Positions 1 through 11,039 of a DNA stretch of 64,000 nt are shown here, in pieces. Position 1 is the first letter of the stretch. The number at the start of each line of letters is the position of its first letter. This DNA is from Leptobrachium leishanense. Lineage: Eukaryota > Chordata > Amphibia > Anura > Megophryidae. The position numbers and the translations under genes were made by a program. Where the stretch lies: assembly GCA_009667805.1 (NCBI GenBank), contig CM019064.1:270053662-270117661 (forward strand), given 5' to 3'. The notes under the pieces were generated by a model that worked only from the letters and a program-made list of their open reading frames with translations, did not search any database and was not told where the DNA came from.

Positions 1-1687
1 ATCTAAATAAGCAATGTCTACTGCACCACCTTTATCTATTATTTTTGTTACCCAATCAAAAAAATCAATAAGATTAGTTTGGCATGATCTCCCTGAGGTA
101 AACCCATGTTTTTTCTGATCCTGTAATCTATGTGTTTTTAGATGTTCAACAATCCTTTCCTTTAACATGGTTTCCATTAATTTCCCCACTACTGATGTAA
201 GACTAACTGGCCTATAGTTCCCCGATTCCTCCCTACTACCCTTCTTGTAAATGGGCACAACATTTGCTAATTTCCAGTCTTCTGGGACGACTCCCGTTAA
301 CGGTTTTGCTATTACACCACTGATCTCTTTTAATAATTATGGGTGGATCCCATCAGGCCCCATTGACTTAGTTGTCTATACTTTAGACAGCTGCTGTAGA
401 ACCTCCTCCTCTGTAAAGTCATATGTAAATGTCTCTTTAGTGTTTCCTCCTAACTGAGATCCCTTTCCTTCCTTTTCTTCTGCAAAGACTGAACAAAAAT
501 ATTCATTGAGGCAGTCAGCGAGACTTTTATCCTCTTCTACATACCTTCCTTCCTTTGTTTTTAATCTAACTAATCCTTGTTTTACTTTTCTTTTCTCGTT
601 TATGTATCTAAAAAATGTTTTGCCCCCTTTTTTACTGACAGCTATTTTCTCTTCTGCGTGTGCTTTGGAAGCTCTTAGAAATTGCTTTGCCTCTTTCTGC
701 CTAATCTTATAGGTTTGCCTATCTTCTTCACTCAGAGTTTTTTTATAATTATTGAATGCTGTCTTTTTGTTCTTCACTATTTTGGCCACTTCTGCAGAGT
801 ACCACAGTGGTTTCTTCCCTTTTTTGTTTTTGCTAACAAGCCGAATGCAATTGCCTGTGGCCTTCAATAATGCCTCCTTTAAATAATCCCATTTCTCCTG
901 TACTCCCTTTAAACTCCTCTAGTCTGATAATGACTCATTCACACAAAATCCCATTTTAGAAAAATCCTTTTTTTTAAAGTCTAAAACTTTTGTTTTTGTG
1001 TGGTGCGGCTCCATCACTGTTCTTATATTAAACCACACTGGTGATCACTAGATCCCAAATTTTCACCTACAACAACGTCTGATACCAAACCTCCATTTGT
1101 GAGTATTAAATCCAATATGGCCTCTTTACGGGTCGGCTTCTCAACTACTTGTGTTAGAGATAATCCCAGTAGGGAGTTTAGAATATTTGTACTCCTGGTG
1201 CACACAGCTATTTTGGTTTTCCAGTTCACATCAGGAAGATTAAAGTCCCCAATGATAATAACTTCCCCCTTCATTGCCATTTTGGCTATTTCCTCAAACA
1301 GCAGAATATCTAGCTCTTCTACTTGTCCAGGGGGTCTATAGATCACACCTACACGAGCTACTGTATGATTGACAAATGTTAGCGTAACCCAAACTGACTC
1401 TATGTTCACCTCGCTCACTTTTATTTGGTTCGTTTTTATGTTGTTTTTCACATACAGGGCCACTCCTCCTTCTTTCCTACCTTCTCTGTCTTTTCTATAT
1501 AAAGAGTACCCGGTATTGTTATGTCCCAGTTATTTTTCTCACTGAGCCATGTCTCAGTAACCGCCACTAAATCTACTTTTTCAGCTGCCATCATTGCCTC
1601 CAGTTCATTGATTTTATTGACTAAACTGTGAGCATTTATAGACACGACTCTGAGCTTGTCATTTTTTACCCCGCATGTTGCTTGCAC
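1..1687 (-). pseudogene. CR1 ORF2, APE endonuclease and RT start, partial
   Basis: Polyprotein fragment in several frames. The apurinic-like endonuclease shows LRVVSINAHSLVNKINELE, VAVTETWLS, GVIYRPPGQ, IIIGDFNLPDVNW and SSDHQ, which match the catalytic blocks of non-LTR endonucleases that nick target DNA for target-primed reverse transcription. Frames break near 1450-1500 and 1020. The linker (376-870) reads RYINEKRKVKQGLVRLKTKE, followed by FTEEEVLQQLSKV. The RT begins around 360 and continues past base 1. No complete enzyme is encoded here. Confidence 0.87.
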
Positions 1688-1749
1688 CCTCAGATTTAGT
1701 TTTGGGGGACAATCGGGCAGATTGTTTTTTACCCTTTTGTCCCCCCCTC

Positions 1750-2669
1750 CTAGTTTAAATATTCCTTTGTGAAACCTTTGAACTTCTCACTGAGAACATA
1801 TGTTCCCCTATGAGTAAGATGCAAACTATCTTTTTTATACAGTTCCTTTCTGCTCCAATTAGAGCTATCATGGGACACAAAGCCAAATCCTTGCTTCCGA
1901 CACCATTCCCGAAGCAACAAATTAAATTCCCTAGTGCGCATCTGCCTATCCTGAATGTTATGCACAGGCAGAATTTCAGAGAATGACTCAGTGGATGCAA
2001 TCTGCTGTATTTCACCTCCAAGAACACAAAAACCTTCCTTAATCTCAGAAACCTCATTGCTAGCCAAGTCATTTGTCCCTAGATGGACTAGAACGTCCAC
2101 TTCCCCTTCCTGCTTTGCTTGTTTGACAATATTGAGAATACGTCTCCTGTCTCATACGAGCAGTAGCCCCAGGAAGACATCTCTCCAAACCACTACTCTC
2201 CAGCTCAACACCTCTTATGATAGAATCACCCAGCAACAATTGCCTTCTATCATGTCCCACCTTTTTTTTCTGTCCTTTTTGCAGTCTTGCATACCTTAGG
2301 CATAGGGGATGGTGGTTCCTCAGCTATGGTGTCTGAGCCTACTTCCATCTTACCACTACACTCTGAAAGTGCCTCAAAAGAATTAAGAAGAGCCACAGAC
2401 TGTGGGACATGCCTTCTATCCACAACTCTAAGTCTACCAGATCCTACAGTAGTCCATCTGCCGCTCCTAGGAGGCCTCTGTGGCAGTGGCTTTGTAACAG
2501 TCAAAGCCTGAGTTTGTCTAACAGATAATTTACAAATCTCAGACTTCAAACAGGCAATTTCCTGCTGCAATAAAGAGAACTGCCTACATATCAGGCACAC
2601 TTCAAACCTCCAAAAATTGGATCTAAAAACAAATGCATGACAGCTCTTACACTGGACCAAGCCTGCCAT
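1750..2669 (-). pseudogene. CR1 ORF1 (Cys finger plus SGNH esterase), frameshifted
   Basis: The ATG at 2669 begins MAGLVQCKSCHAF, followed by a second Cys pair (CLIC) and a Leu/Gln-rich stretch, LLQQEIACLKSEICKL, likely a short coiled coil. The downstream esterase has the family blocks LLLGDSIIRG, HLGTNDL and DSLHLTHRGTYVLSEKF, which supply the Ser, Gly/Asn and Asp/His positions expected of SGNH hydrolases. In CR1 elements ORF1 is thought to bind nucleic acid and the esterase may act on lipids; that is family knowledge. The frame is broken near 2250 beside a run of A, and again near 2100-2160. The plus copy breaks at almost the same first place. The protein ends near 1750 just before ORF2. 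Confidence 0.85.
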
Positions 2670-2836
2670 TATAAAATTAAAGAATGGATGTAAAACCAGC
2701 AAATCTTACCTTTTTGTAAGTTTCCTACCTCCTGTCTAACCTCAGACTACCTCCAGAGTATCTCCCGAATATCTCAAAGTGCCTCACTTGGAAGGCACTT
2801 GCACTTAGGCTTGCACTTAGAAGGCTTCACAAGCTC

Positions 2837-2999
2837 TATTAGACAAGCTAATATCAGCAATCTTTATATAGTCACCTAAGAACACCTCCCCCAGCAAGAC
2901 GTGGACAAGCTTAACCTCTTAGCAAATAGCACCCAATTGATTCCAATTCTGTGCTAATCCGTAAGAAAAATGAGTCACCAGCCTAACCTAAATTCTCAC
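2837..2999. other. Unassigned spacer between CR1 and L2
   Basis: AT-rich sequence with no ORF. It is either extra 5' UTR of the minus-strand CR1 (a TATATAAAG lies in it on that strand) or upstream L2 sequence. No other match in the window. Confidence 0.4.
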
Positions 3000-3495
3000 C
3001 AAAAGCACCTCACGTACCTCCCCACTCTGCCAATCCCTTCATTGGCTTCCTGTACGTTCCACAATACAGTTTAAAATACTGATGCTCATGTTCAAATCGC
3101 TCAATAACTCAACTCCTCCCTACATATCTGCGTTAATCCGCAAGCATGTCCCCTCTAGACAACTCCGTTCCGCAGGTGATCTCCACCTGTCATCGGTCTA
3201 CACACGCAAGGCCAACTCTCGCTCCAAGACTTCTCAAGGGCACCTCCAGTCCTGTGGAATGACTTGCCTCGCCCTATCAAACTCTCCACTGACCTTCAGG
3301 CCTTCAAGAATTCCCTCAAAACCCATCTCTTCATATTAGCGTATCAGATCACTGATGCAACTCCTCCCTCTGTTCACCTACTCTCACAGAATTGGAGCTG
3401 CTTCTATGGCCCTACCATTCCCAAACCAATGACAGTAATGATCCTGCTAGCTAGTAAAATTCCTCTTGTCTTCCTCAACCCCAATCCCTCTAGAC
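3000..3495 (+). mobile_element. L2-clade LINE, C-terminal part (left half of split copy)
   Basis: The translated text follows the C-terminal domain typical of L2 ORF2: SLHWLPVRSTIQFKIL, then LMFKSLNNSTPPYISALI, then a PSRQLRSAGDL block and finally FKNSLKTHLF. The copy stops abruptly at the 8 bp CTCTAGAC (3488-3495), where a hAT element begins. It resumes at 8693-8700 with the same 8 bp and then the L2 3' tail, so it is one L2 split by a later insertion. Frameshifts and internal differences show it is old. Confidence 0.85.
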
Positions 3496-3696
3496 CAGTG
3501 GTTCTCAACCTGTGGACCCTCAGAACCCACATTGTCCTTGGGACATTGAGCTTGGGAAGCCTTCTAAGTGAAGTCTTCAAAGTGAGCACTTACAGGAGAT
3601 GTTCTGGAGATACTCTGGAGGTAGTCTGAGGTAGACAGGAGGTAGAAAACCTACAAAAAGGTAAGATTTGCTGGTTTTAAATCCATTCTTTTATAA

Positions 3697-4614
3697 TGGC
3701 AGGCTTGGTCCAGTGAAAGAGCTGTCATGCATTTGTTTTTAGATCCAATTTTTGGAGGTTTGGAGTGTGCCTGATATGTAGGCAGCTCTCTTTATTGCAG
3801 CAGGAAATTGCCTGTTTGAAGTCTGAGATTTGTAAATTATCTGTTAGAGAAACTCAGGCTATGACTGTTACTAAGCCACTGCCACAGAGGCCTCCTAGGA
3901 GCGGCAGATGGACTACTGTAGGATCTGGTAGACTTAGAGTTGTGGATAGAAGGCATGTCCCACAATCTGTGGCTCTTCTTAATTCTTTTGAGGCACTTTC
4001 AGAGTGTAGTGATAAGACGGATGTAGGCTCAGACACCATAGTTGAGGAACCACCATCCACTATGCCTAAGGTATGCAGCACTGCAACCAAGGACAAAAAT
4101 GAAAAGGTGGGACTTGATAGAAGCAATTGTTGCTGGGTGATTCTATCATAAGAGGTGTTGAGCTGGAGAGTAGTGGTTTGGTGAGATGTCTTCCTGGGGC
4201 TACTGCTCGTAGAGACAAGAGACGTATTCTCAATATTGTCAAACAAGCAAAGCAACAAGGGGAAGTGGACGTTCTAGTCCATCTAGGGACAAATGACTTG
4301 GCTAGCAATGAGGTTTCTGAGATTAAGGAAGATTTTTGTGTTCTTGAGGTGAAATACAGCAGATTGCGTCCACTGTGTCATTCTCTGAAGTTTTGCCTGT
4401 GCATAACATTCAAGATAGGAAGATGTGCAATAGGGAATTCAATTTGTGGCTTCGGGAATGGTGTCGGGAGCAAGGATTTGGCTTTGTGTCCCATGATAGC
4501 TCTAATTGGAGCAGAAAGGAACTTTATAAAAAAGATGGTTTGCATCTTACTCATAGGGGAACATATGTTCTCAGTGAGAAGTTCAAAGGTTTTGCAAAGA
4601 AATATTTAAACTAG
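3697..4614 (+). pseudogene. CR1 ORF1 (esterase), inactivated
   Basis: Sister of the ORF1 at 1750-2669. The start codon region reads MAGLVQ and then TGA where the sister has TGT (Cys), so the first Cys of the finger is a stop. The coiled-coil part continues (LLQQEIACLKSEICKL), then one base is missing near 4118 relative to the sister, which takes the frame off just before the esterase block LLGDSIIRG. A further shift falls near 4350-4375. HLGTNDLASNE and DGLHLTHRGTYVLSEKF remain readable, ending with the stop at 4612-4614. ORF2 starts about 60 bp later. Confidence 0.88.
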
Positions 4615-4674
4615 GAGGGGGACAAAAGGGTAAAAAACAATCTGCCCGATTGTCCCCCAAAACTAAATCGGAGG

Positions 4675-7457
4675 GTGCAAGCAACATGCGATGTAAAAAA
4701 TGACAAGCTCAGAGTCGTGTCTACAAATGCTCGCAGTTTAGTCAATAAAATCAATGAACTAGAGGCAATGATGGCAGCTGAAAAAGTAGATTTAGTAGCG
4801 GTTACTGAGACATGGTTCAGTGAGAAAAATAACTGGGACATAACAATTCCGGGGTACACTTTATATAGAAAAGACAGAGAAGGTAGGAAAGGAGGAGGAG
4901 TGGCCCTGTATGTGAAAAACAACATAAAAATGAACCAAATAAAAGTGAGCGAGGTGAACATAGAGTCAGTTTGGGTTACGCTAACATTTGGCAATCATAC
5001 AGTAGCTCGTGTAGGTGTGATCTATAGACCCCCTGGACAAGCAGAAGAACTAGATAATCTGCTGGTTGAGGAAATAGCCAAAATGGCAATGAAGGGGGAA
5101 GTTATTATCATGGGGACTTTAATCTTCCTGATGTGAACTGGAAAACCAAAACAGCTGGGTGCACCAGGAGTACAAATATTCTAAACTCCCTACTGGGATT
5201 ATCTCTAACACAAGTAGTTGAGGAGCCGACCCGTAAAGAGGCCATATTGGATTTAATACTCACAAATGGAGGTTTGGTATCAGACGTTGTTGTAGGTGAA
5301 AATTTGGGATCTAGTGATCACCAGTCAGTATGGTTTAATATAACAACAGGGATGGAGCCGCACCACACAAGAGCGAAAGTTTTAGACTTTAAAAAAACAG
5401 ATTTTTCTAAAATGAGATTTTGTGTGAAGGAGTCATTATCAGACTGGAGGAGTTTAAAGGGAGTCCAGGAGAAATGGGATTATTTAAAGGAAGCATTATT
5501 GAAGGCCACAGGAAATTGCATTCGGCTTGTTAGCAAAAACAAAAAAGGGAAGAAACCACTGTGGTACTCTGCAGAAGTGGCCAAAATAGTGAAGAACAAA
5601 AAGATAGCATTCAATAATTATAAAACAACTCAGAGTGAAGAAGATAGGCAAACCTATAAGATTAGGCAGAAAGAGGCAAAGCAATTTATAAGAGCTTCCA
5701 AAGCACACGCAGAAGAGAAAATAGCTCAGTCAGTAAAAAAGGGGGACAAAACATTTTTTAGATACATAAACGAGAAAAGAAAAGTAAAACAAGGATTAGT
5801 TAGATTAAAAACAAAGGAAGGAAGGTATGTAGAAGAGGATAAAGGTCTCGCTGACTGCCTCAATGAATATTTTTGTTCAGTCTTTGCAGAAGAAAAGGAA
5901 GGAAAGGGACCTCAGTTAGGAGAGAACACTAAAGAGACATTTACATATCAGTTTACAGAGGAGGAGGTTCTACAGCAGCTGTCTAAAGTAAAGACAAATA
6001 AGTCAATGGGGCCTGATGGGATCCACCCTAAATTATTAAAAGAGCTCAGTGATGTAATAGCAAACCATTAACAGATTTATTTAACCAATCCTTGTTAACG
6101 GAGCCGTCCCAGAAGACTGGAAATTAGCAAATGTTGTGCCCATTTACAAGAAGGGTAGTAGGGAGGAATCGGGGAATTATAGGCCAGTTAGTCTTACGTC
6201 AGTAGTGGGGAAATTAATGGAAACCATGTTAAAGGAAAGGATTGTTGAACATCTAAAAACACATAGATTACAGGATCAGAAACAACATGGGTTTACCTCA
6301 GGGAGATCATGCCAAACTAATCTTATTGATTTTTTTGATTGGGTAACGAAAATAATAGACACAGGTGGTGCAGTAGACATTGCTTATTTAGATTTCAGTA
6401 AGGCTTTTGATACTGTTCCGCATAGAAGGCTTATCAATAAATTGCAATCTTTGAGTTTAGATTCCAATATTGTTGACTGGATTAGGCAGTGGCTGAGTGA
6501 CAGACAACAGAGGGTTGTGGTAAATGGAGTTTTTTCAGCACAAGGTCTTGTTACCAGTGGGGTACCCCAGGGGTCAATACTTGGACCCATTCTCTTTAAT
6601 ATTTATATTAGTGATATTGCAGAAGGTATTAATGGAAAAGTATGTCTTTTTGCTGATGACACAAAGATTTGCAACAGGGTTGACGTTCCTGGAGGGATCA
6701 GCCAAATGACAAATGATTTAGGTAAACTAAAAAAATGGTCGGAGTTGTGGCAATTGAGTTTTAATGTGGATAAGTGCAAGATAATGCACCTGGGACGTAA
6801 AAACCCAAGGGCTGAATATAGAATATTTGATACAGTCCTAACCTCAACATCTGAGGAAAGGGATTTAGGGGTCATTATTTCAGAGGATCTAAGGGTAAGT
6901 AGTCAATGTAATAGAGCAGCAGGAAATGCTAGCAGAATGCTTGGTTGTGTAGGGAGAGGTATTAGCAGTAGGAAAAGGGAAGTGCTCATGCCACTGTACA
7001 GAGCACTGGTGAGACCTCACTTGGAGTACTGTGTGCAGTACTGGAGACCGTATCTCCAGAAGGATATAGACATCTTAGAGAGAGTTCAGAGAAGGGCTAC
7101 TAAAATGGTGTACGGCTTGAAGGAGAAAAGTTACCAGGAAAGGCTTAATGATCTTAACATGTACAGCTTGGAAAAAAGACGAGACAGAGGAGATATGATA
7201 GAAACATTTAAATACATAAAGGGAATCCACAAGGTAGAGAAGGGAGTATATTTAAAAGGAAACAAAATAGCAAAACAAGAGGACATAGTCTTAGATTAGA
7301 GGGGCAAAGGTTTAAAAGTAACATCAGGAAGCATTATTTTACTGAGAGGGTGGTGGATGCATGGAACAGTCTTCCAGTAGAAGTGGTAGAGGCCAAAACA
7401 GTAATTGAATTTAAGCAAGCATGGGATAGGCATAAGGCTATCCTAAACAAAAGATAA
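4675..7457 (+). pseudogene. CR1 ORF2 polyprotein (APE endonuclease, RT), frameshifted
   Basis: Order: endonuclease (LRVVSTNARSLVNKINELE, VAVTETWFS, GVIYRPPGQ), linker, reverse transcriptase and C-terminal domain. A one-base loss near 5114 disrupts the GDFN block; further shifts lie near 6068 and 7245. The RT part from 6136 keeps LDFSKAFDTVPH (fragment residues 85-96), SGVPQGSILGP (141-151) and the catalytic FADD (172-175). The last segment, after the shift at about 7245, ends NSLPVEVVEAKTVIEF...LNKR with stop TAA at 7455-7457. Close copies at 20413 and 25735 confirm the C-terminus. The enzyme nicks DNA and copies its own RNA into the nick (family knowledge). Confidence 0.92.
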
Positions 7458-7584
7458 ATCCAGGTTAAGTATCCATGTAATTGGGCAGACTAGATGGGCC
7501 GAAAGGTTCTTATCTGCCGACATTTTTCTATGTTTCTATGTTTCTATTAAGTCGCGACCCAACAATAGAATTTCTGAAACAGTA

Positions 7585-7767
7585 ACAGGGTTATTCAGAG
7601 AGCGGTGAAAAGCAGGAGAATGGCTGGAGAATAGAAAATTCTAGGTTAAAATAGCCAAACCATAAAAATTCTCCCATTCATCTCACTTTCCAAATCGGCT
7701 ATTTTGACCTGGAATTTTCCATTCTTTAGTCATTCTCCTGCATTTCACCTCTCTTTGAATAACCCTG
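7585..7767. mobile_element. Palindromic MITE (CAGGGTTATTCAGAG family)
   Basis: About 183 bp, almost entirely one inverted repeat: CAGGGTTATTCAGAGAG at the left and the complement CTTTGAATAACCCTG at the right, with arms running through GGAGAATG and AAAATAGCC. TA lies on both sides (7583-7584, 7768-7769), suggesting a Tc1/mariner-type origin. Other copies are at 23612 and 56944-57890. It sits inside the hAT at 3496-8692. Confidence 0.75.
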
Positions 7768-8692
7768 TATAATTTATTCCACATAACAACATGTGCAATA
7801 TTCTACAATATATGCACTTTATAAACAATTTTGTAAACAGATTCTTTCCAAAAGGGATAGTGCAGTAATCACAAAACTAGTGAAAACTAAAGTGCTGCTG
7901 AAGCAAAAACCCAATAAAATAAACTGTAATTGAAACATATGAAATTAAATAGAACTTAAGAGCAAGAAGCATCCCCAGTTTTCCCTTAATAAGTGTCTCA
8001 AAGCAACTCTAATTTAAATCACTACTGAATGTTAAATTTTTTATAATATTTTATTATTCAAACTCATCTGCTCTGCGCTCCCCTGCCGTTTGTCTCTGCC
8101 ACTGCGCATATTATTTTTTTGCAGTAGCCTGCCCTCCCTGAGCCTACGCAATTTGCATAGCTGAATGCAACGCTAATCACAAACTCAAGCTGGCCAAGAG
8201 ATTGAGAAATCTGCAACGTCTGGCGCTGCCTACTTCCTGAACCTACGCTCTTCAGTGCCTCAGACACTGAAGAGCAATGGAATAGCTTAGACCAATGGAA
8301 AAGCACATTGGTCCAAGCCGTTCAAAAAATGCCTCCATGGGCGGCTGGCTTAAATAAATATACTTTGATTCACTGAGATGTGCATTGTGCACAGTGGCTC
8401 CTGGTGTTGGGAGTACAGAGCGTGCCAACAGTCACTGAGTCCCATCCCACACCTCACATTACAAATTCTCCCCACCACCTTGCTATTACAGAGTATTTTA
8501 CCTGATGCAGCAGGTGCCAGGTGGCGCCTGGGAACATTCAGAAATAGCCACGCCGCCTGGGACCCGCTGCCGCAGGTAAGATGCATCAGCAGGTCCCAAG
8601 CATTAGAGGCCTGGGGGCATTTGCCCCGTGACCCAGTCCGCCCCTGGTCGCGACCCACTTCTGGGTCGCGACCCACCACTTGAGAAACACTG

Positions 8693-8846
8693 CTCTAGAC
8701 TGTAAGCTCCTATGAGCAGGGCCCTCTACACCTCTTGTTTCTATCATATGTCCGTTTATATGTATCTCGTTCCCTTTGGTTATTGTAAAGCACTGCGGAA
8801 ACTGTTGGCGCTATATAAATGATGACAATAATAATAATAATAAATG
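8693..8846 (+). mobile_element. L2 3' tail (right half of split copy)
   Basis: Starts with the repeated CTCTAGAC, then TGTAAGCTCCTATGAGCAGG and ends TGTTGGCGCTATATAAAT followed by an AATAAT repeat, the usual 3' end of amphibian and fish L2 elements. Directly continuous with the L2 part ending at 3495 once the hAT insertion is discounted. Confidence 0.88.
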
Positions 8847-9240
8847 CTAAAACGGGGACGCTAGGGAGAAAAACCTGCGCCTGCAGGTTTCTCCTTTGCG
8901 TCCCTGTTTTAGCGTGATATTACGATGCAGGCGCTAGAAAAGCTGCCTGCATCGAAATCGGGCACTAAGCCCCAGGATGCGCGTGGCAGTGCTAAGCGCT
9001 GCCGCGAGCATCCCCTCCACGGAGTCCATAGGACTCCATTGAGGCAGACGCTGCCGGTCACGTAACGCGAGGCGCGATCCGGCAGTTTGGCGTAGTGATC
9101 CGCAGAGAGAGACTGGGGGGACTTTTTCTCCAGTCTCTCCCTGCTCCCTGCGGCCAGAGGAGGAGGTTGGAGCCACCGTTCGCGCCACGGGATGGCGACT
9201 TTACTTTTGTGACTTGCTCCTCCCAAACACCTGCATTGAC
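8846..9240 (+). repeat. Family D interspersed repeat, copy 1
   Basis: Begins with an imperfect hairpin (GCTAAAACGGGGACGC against GCGTCCCTGTTTTAGC, 8848-8915), followed by a GC-rich block with GGAGTCCATAGGACTCCATT. The same arrangement recurs at 15600-15990 and, inverted, at 61730-62100. No protein match. Copy 2 starts with GGGCCACATTACATT, also the end of the element at 21771-23381, so this may be a DNA-transposon family. Confidence 0.6.
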
Positions 9241-9329
9241 CCTTTACAGTCCATAATGAATGCTGCTGTTGGCTTATAGCCAACACTACTCTCTTCAAAT
9301 ACCTCCACACCCTGAAAGCCCCTCCTTTT

Positions 9330-9880
9330 GTCCTTTGGACACAAACTAGAATACTGATGTTCATGTTTAAAGCTCTCAGTAACGCTACCCTTCCCTACAT
9401 GTCTTATACAACACTTCTACATCAATCTAATCTTCAAATGGCCTTTGTCTGTCCTATGTATCCACCTTTATCTCCATCTTGTGCCTCTACACCACCAGTA
9501 TTATGGAAGGATGTCCTTGCTCTATCAGACCCAATCGTCACTCTATCAAGAAACTCTTCAAAACCCAAGTCTTTCAGATTGTTTCACATTCTTGAATGAT
9601 CCCTCTGGTCACCTATTCTTCCCATATCATTATAGATTTCATTGCTTGTTTGCTACTTAGTCATTCACCATTTCTGATACAAAAGCTAATACTACTGATC
9701 CATCTTGACCACAATTAAAATGGTGGCTTTCCTCTATCCCTGGTCTTCTAGATTGTACACTCATATGAGCATGGCCTCTTGCCTCTGGTTTCAATGCTTG
9801 TTTGTAGTTTAGTTTTCTATTCTTTGTCTAAACTGCAGCAAAAACTGTTGGCGCTATATGAACAATTATAATAATGGTTT
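9330..9880 (+). mobile_element. L2 LINE 3' fragment, old copy
   Basis: Degraded L2 C-terminus (ILMFMFKALSNATLPY, later LKKLFKTQVFQI-like text in a shifted frame) and an L2 3' tail: TAGATTGTACACTCATATGA near 9750 and CTGTTGGCGCTATATGAAC near 9848, followed by AT-rich repeats. More diverged than the split L2 at 3000-8846. Confidence 0.75.
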
Positions 9881-11039
9881 TACTAATAAGCACCAAATGA
9901 AAGATGAAATATAATAACAATAAACAGACACAAAACATGTTTGCTCCTTTAATTCAGTCTGAGACACAATAACGGATTTGTTTGGCATTAAAAGTGTATT
10001 GAATTTGTTCTTAATCATTGCTTTGAAGGGCCAAGTCGTCTGCCAAATTTTTACACTAGATTATAGGAAATAAAGCCACTGCAGCTGTGAACCCTCGGTC
10101 AATAAATAGACATTTTTTTCCACAGTGTACTTCAAAGGAAAACATTTATTTTGCAATTATTTTCTTTCCTAGCATTGCAGAAGGGACAGATGTACTGTAA
10201 CAATGCAATCATTTTACTGCCTGCTTAACATGCCTCAAAGCAAGGAAAATATTGAAAATCCTGCTCCTTCATTTATTGCAATTACAGAAGTGTTTTATTA
10301 ACACTGTGCTTAGTAATGTTTTGACTGCCACAGTGTAAAGTAATATAACTTACAATTTTAATAAAGCAATAACAACAAATCAGTACAGAAATATTGGCGA
10401 ATGTACAAAAAGTGTAACTGTATTGAATTTCCCTATACTTTGTTAAACATTGTATAATAACTTTAAACTGCATCAATGTAAACCTTTCACAAATTCAATC
10501 AAATCAATCAGGGATTTGTCTAATCCCTCTACATCATACAGAAGTGCTATTAAAGACACCCCCTTATGCATATGTACTGTAGTCTGCAACAAAGTAAATA
10601 AACTCAATAAACTACCTTTCTTCTTTCCTGTACTGATTCCTCATGTAAATACTGGGCAATTCAGTCATTCAAGACAGTGAGCAGTGCCACGTGTGGATGG
10701 TTTCAGGGCTGGATTTATAACTAGGCACAGTAGGCATGTGCCTACAGGTGCCTGCCGCAAGGGAGTGCCTGGCTCTGTAAAAACAAAAGTGTTTTTTTTT
10801 TCTACAATTTACAATTATTTAGACCACTATATCTCTGGAGCCCTAAGGGTTAGAGGGACATATGAGGTATCATTGGAATGGCCATACTATATCAAATAAA
10901 ATAATATTTTTCTCTTTTTTTTCTCTAATACAGCCCTATTATCCAGACTACAATTATAAAGTGAACAGTGATGCTGCGCTAACTCACCTTCTCATTTTCC
11001 ACACTGCCAGCAAGTGTGGAGCTGATGATGCAAAGCATA
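9881..11039. other. No gene seen; AT-rich, minor repeat traces
   Basis: Short unconvincing ORFs only. The segment 10690-10760 (GGGCTGGATTTATAACTAGG) reads like the end of an interspersed repeat but I could not place it. Confidence 0.5.

Larger units (their letters stand above)
1..2836 (-). mobile_element. CR1-clade LINE, 5' part, cut by window start
   Basis: Minus-strand non-LTR retrotransposon reading from about 2836 down to base 1, where it leaves the window inside the reverse transcriptase. It carries a 5' UTR, an ORF1 with a Cys-rich start and an SGNH esterase, and the beginning of ORF2 (APE endonuclease, linker, RT start). It is closely similar to the plus-strand copy at 3548-7548, and both share a 5' start at a GAGCTTG. 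The flank 2837-2990 contains a TATATAAAG-like box on the minus strand and could be additional 5' UTR, so the true 5' end is uncertain. CR1 assignment rests on the ORF1 esterase and, in sister copies, on the 8-bp-period 3' tail. Confidence 0.88.
3548..7548 (+). mobile_element. CR1 LINE, near full length, inserted in hAT
   Basis: About 4.0 kb: 5' UTR from GAGCTTGGGAAGCC, ORF1, ORF2, a short 3' UTR and a terminal 8-bp repeat (TTTCTATG, nearly three copies, 7525-7548). The 8-bp tail repeat marks the CR1 clade. It is inserted 52 bp inside the left end of the hAT at 3496. No target-site duplication is obvious, as is common in CR1. Several frameshifts and a stop at ORF1 codon 7 make this copy inactive as read. 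Confidence 0.92.
3496..8692 (+). mobile_element. Non-autonomous hAT element, interrupted by CR1 and a MITE
   Basis: Flanked by a perfect 8 bp duplication CTCTAGAC (3488-3495 and 8693-8700), the hAT signature. The ends are CAGTGGTTCTCAA and TTGAGAAACACTG, a 13 bp inverted repeat with one mismatch. Near the ends are GTCGCGACCC palindromes, as in widespread vertebrate hAT elements that start CAGTG(G/T)TTCTCAA. The element's own DNA is 3496-3547 and 7549-8692; the middle is a CR1 insertion. No transposase is visible, so it is non-autonomous. Strand is arbitrary. Confidence 0.86.

Noticed and set aside
8350..8679. ORFs on both strands of about 100 codons
   Set aside because: Mirror-image frames in the right end of a non-autonomous hAT; no protein family recognised.
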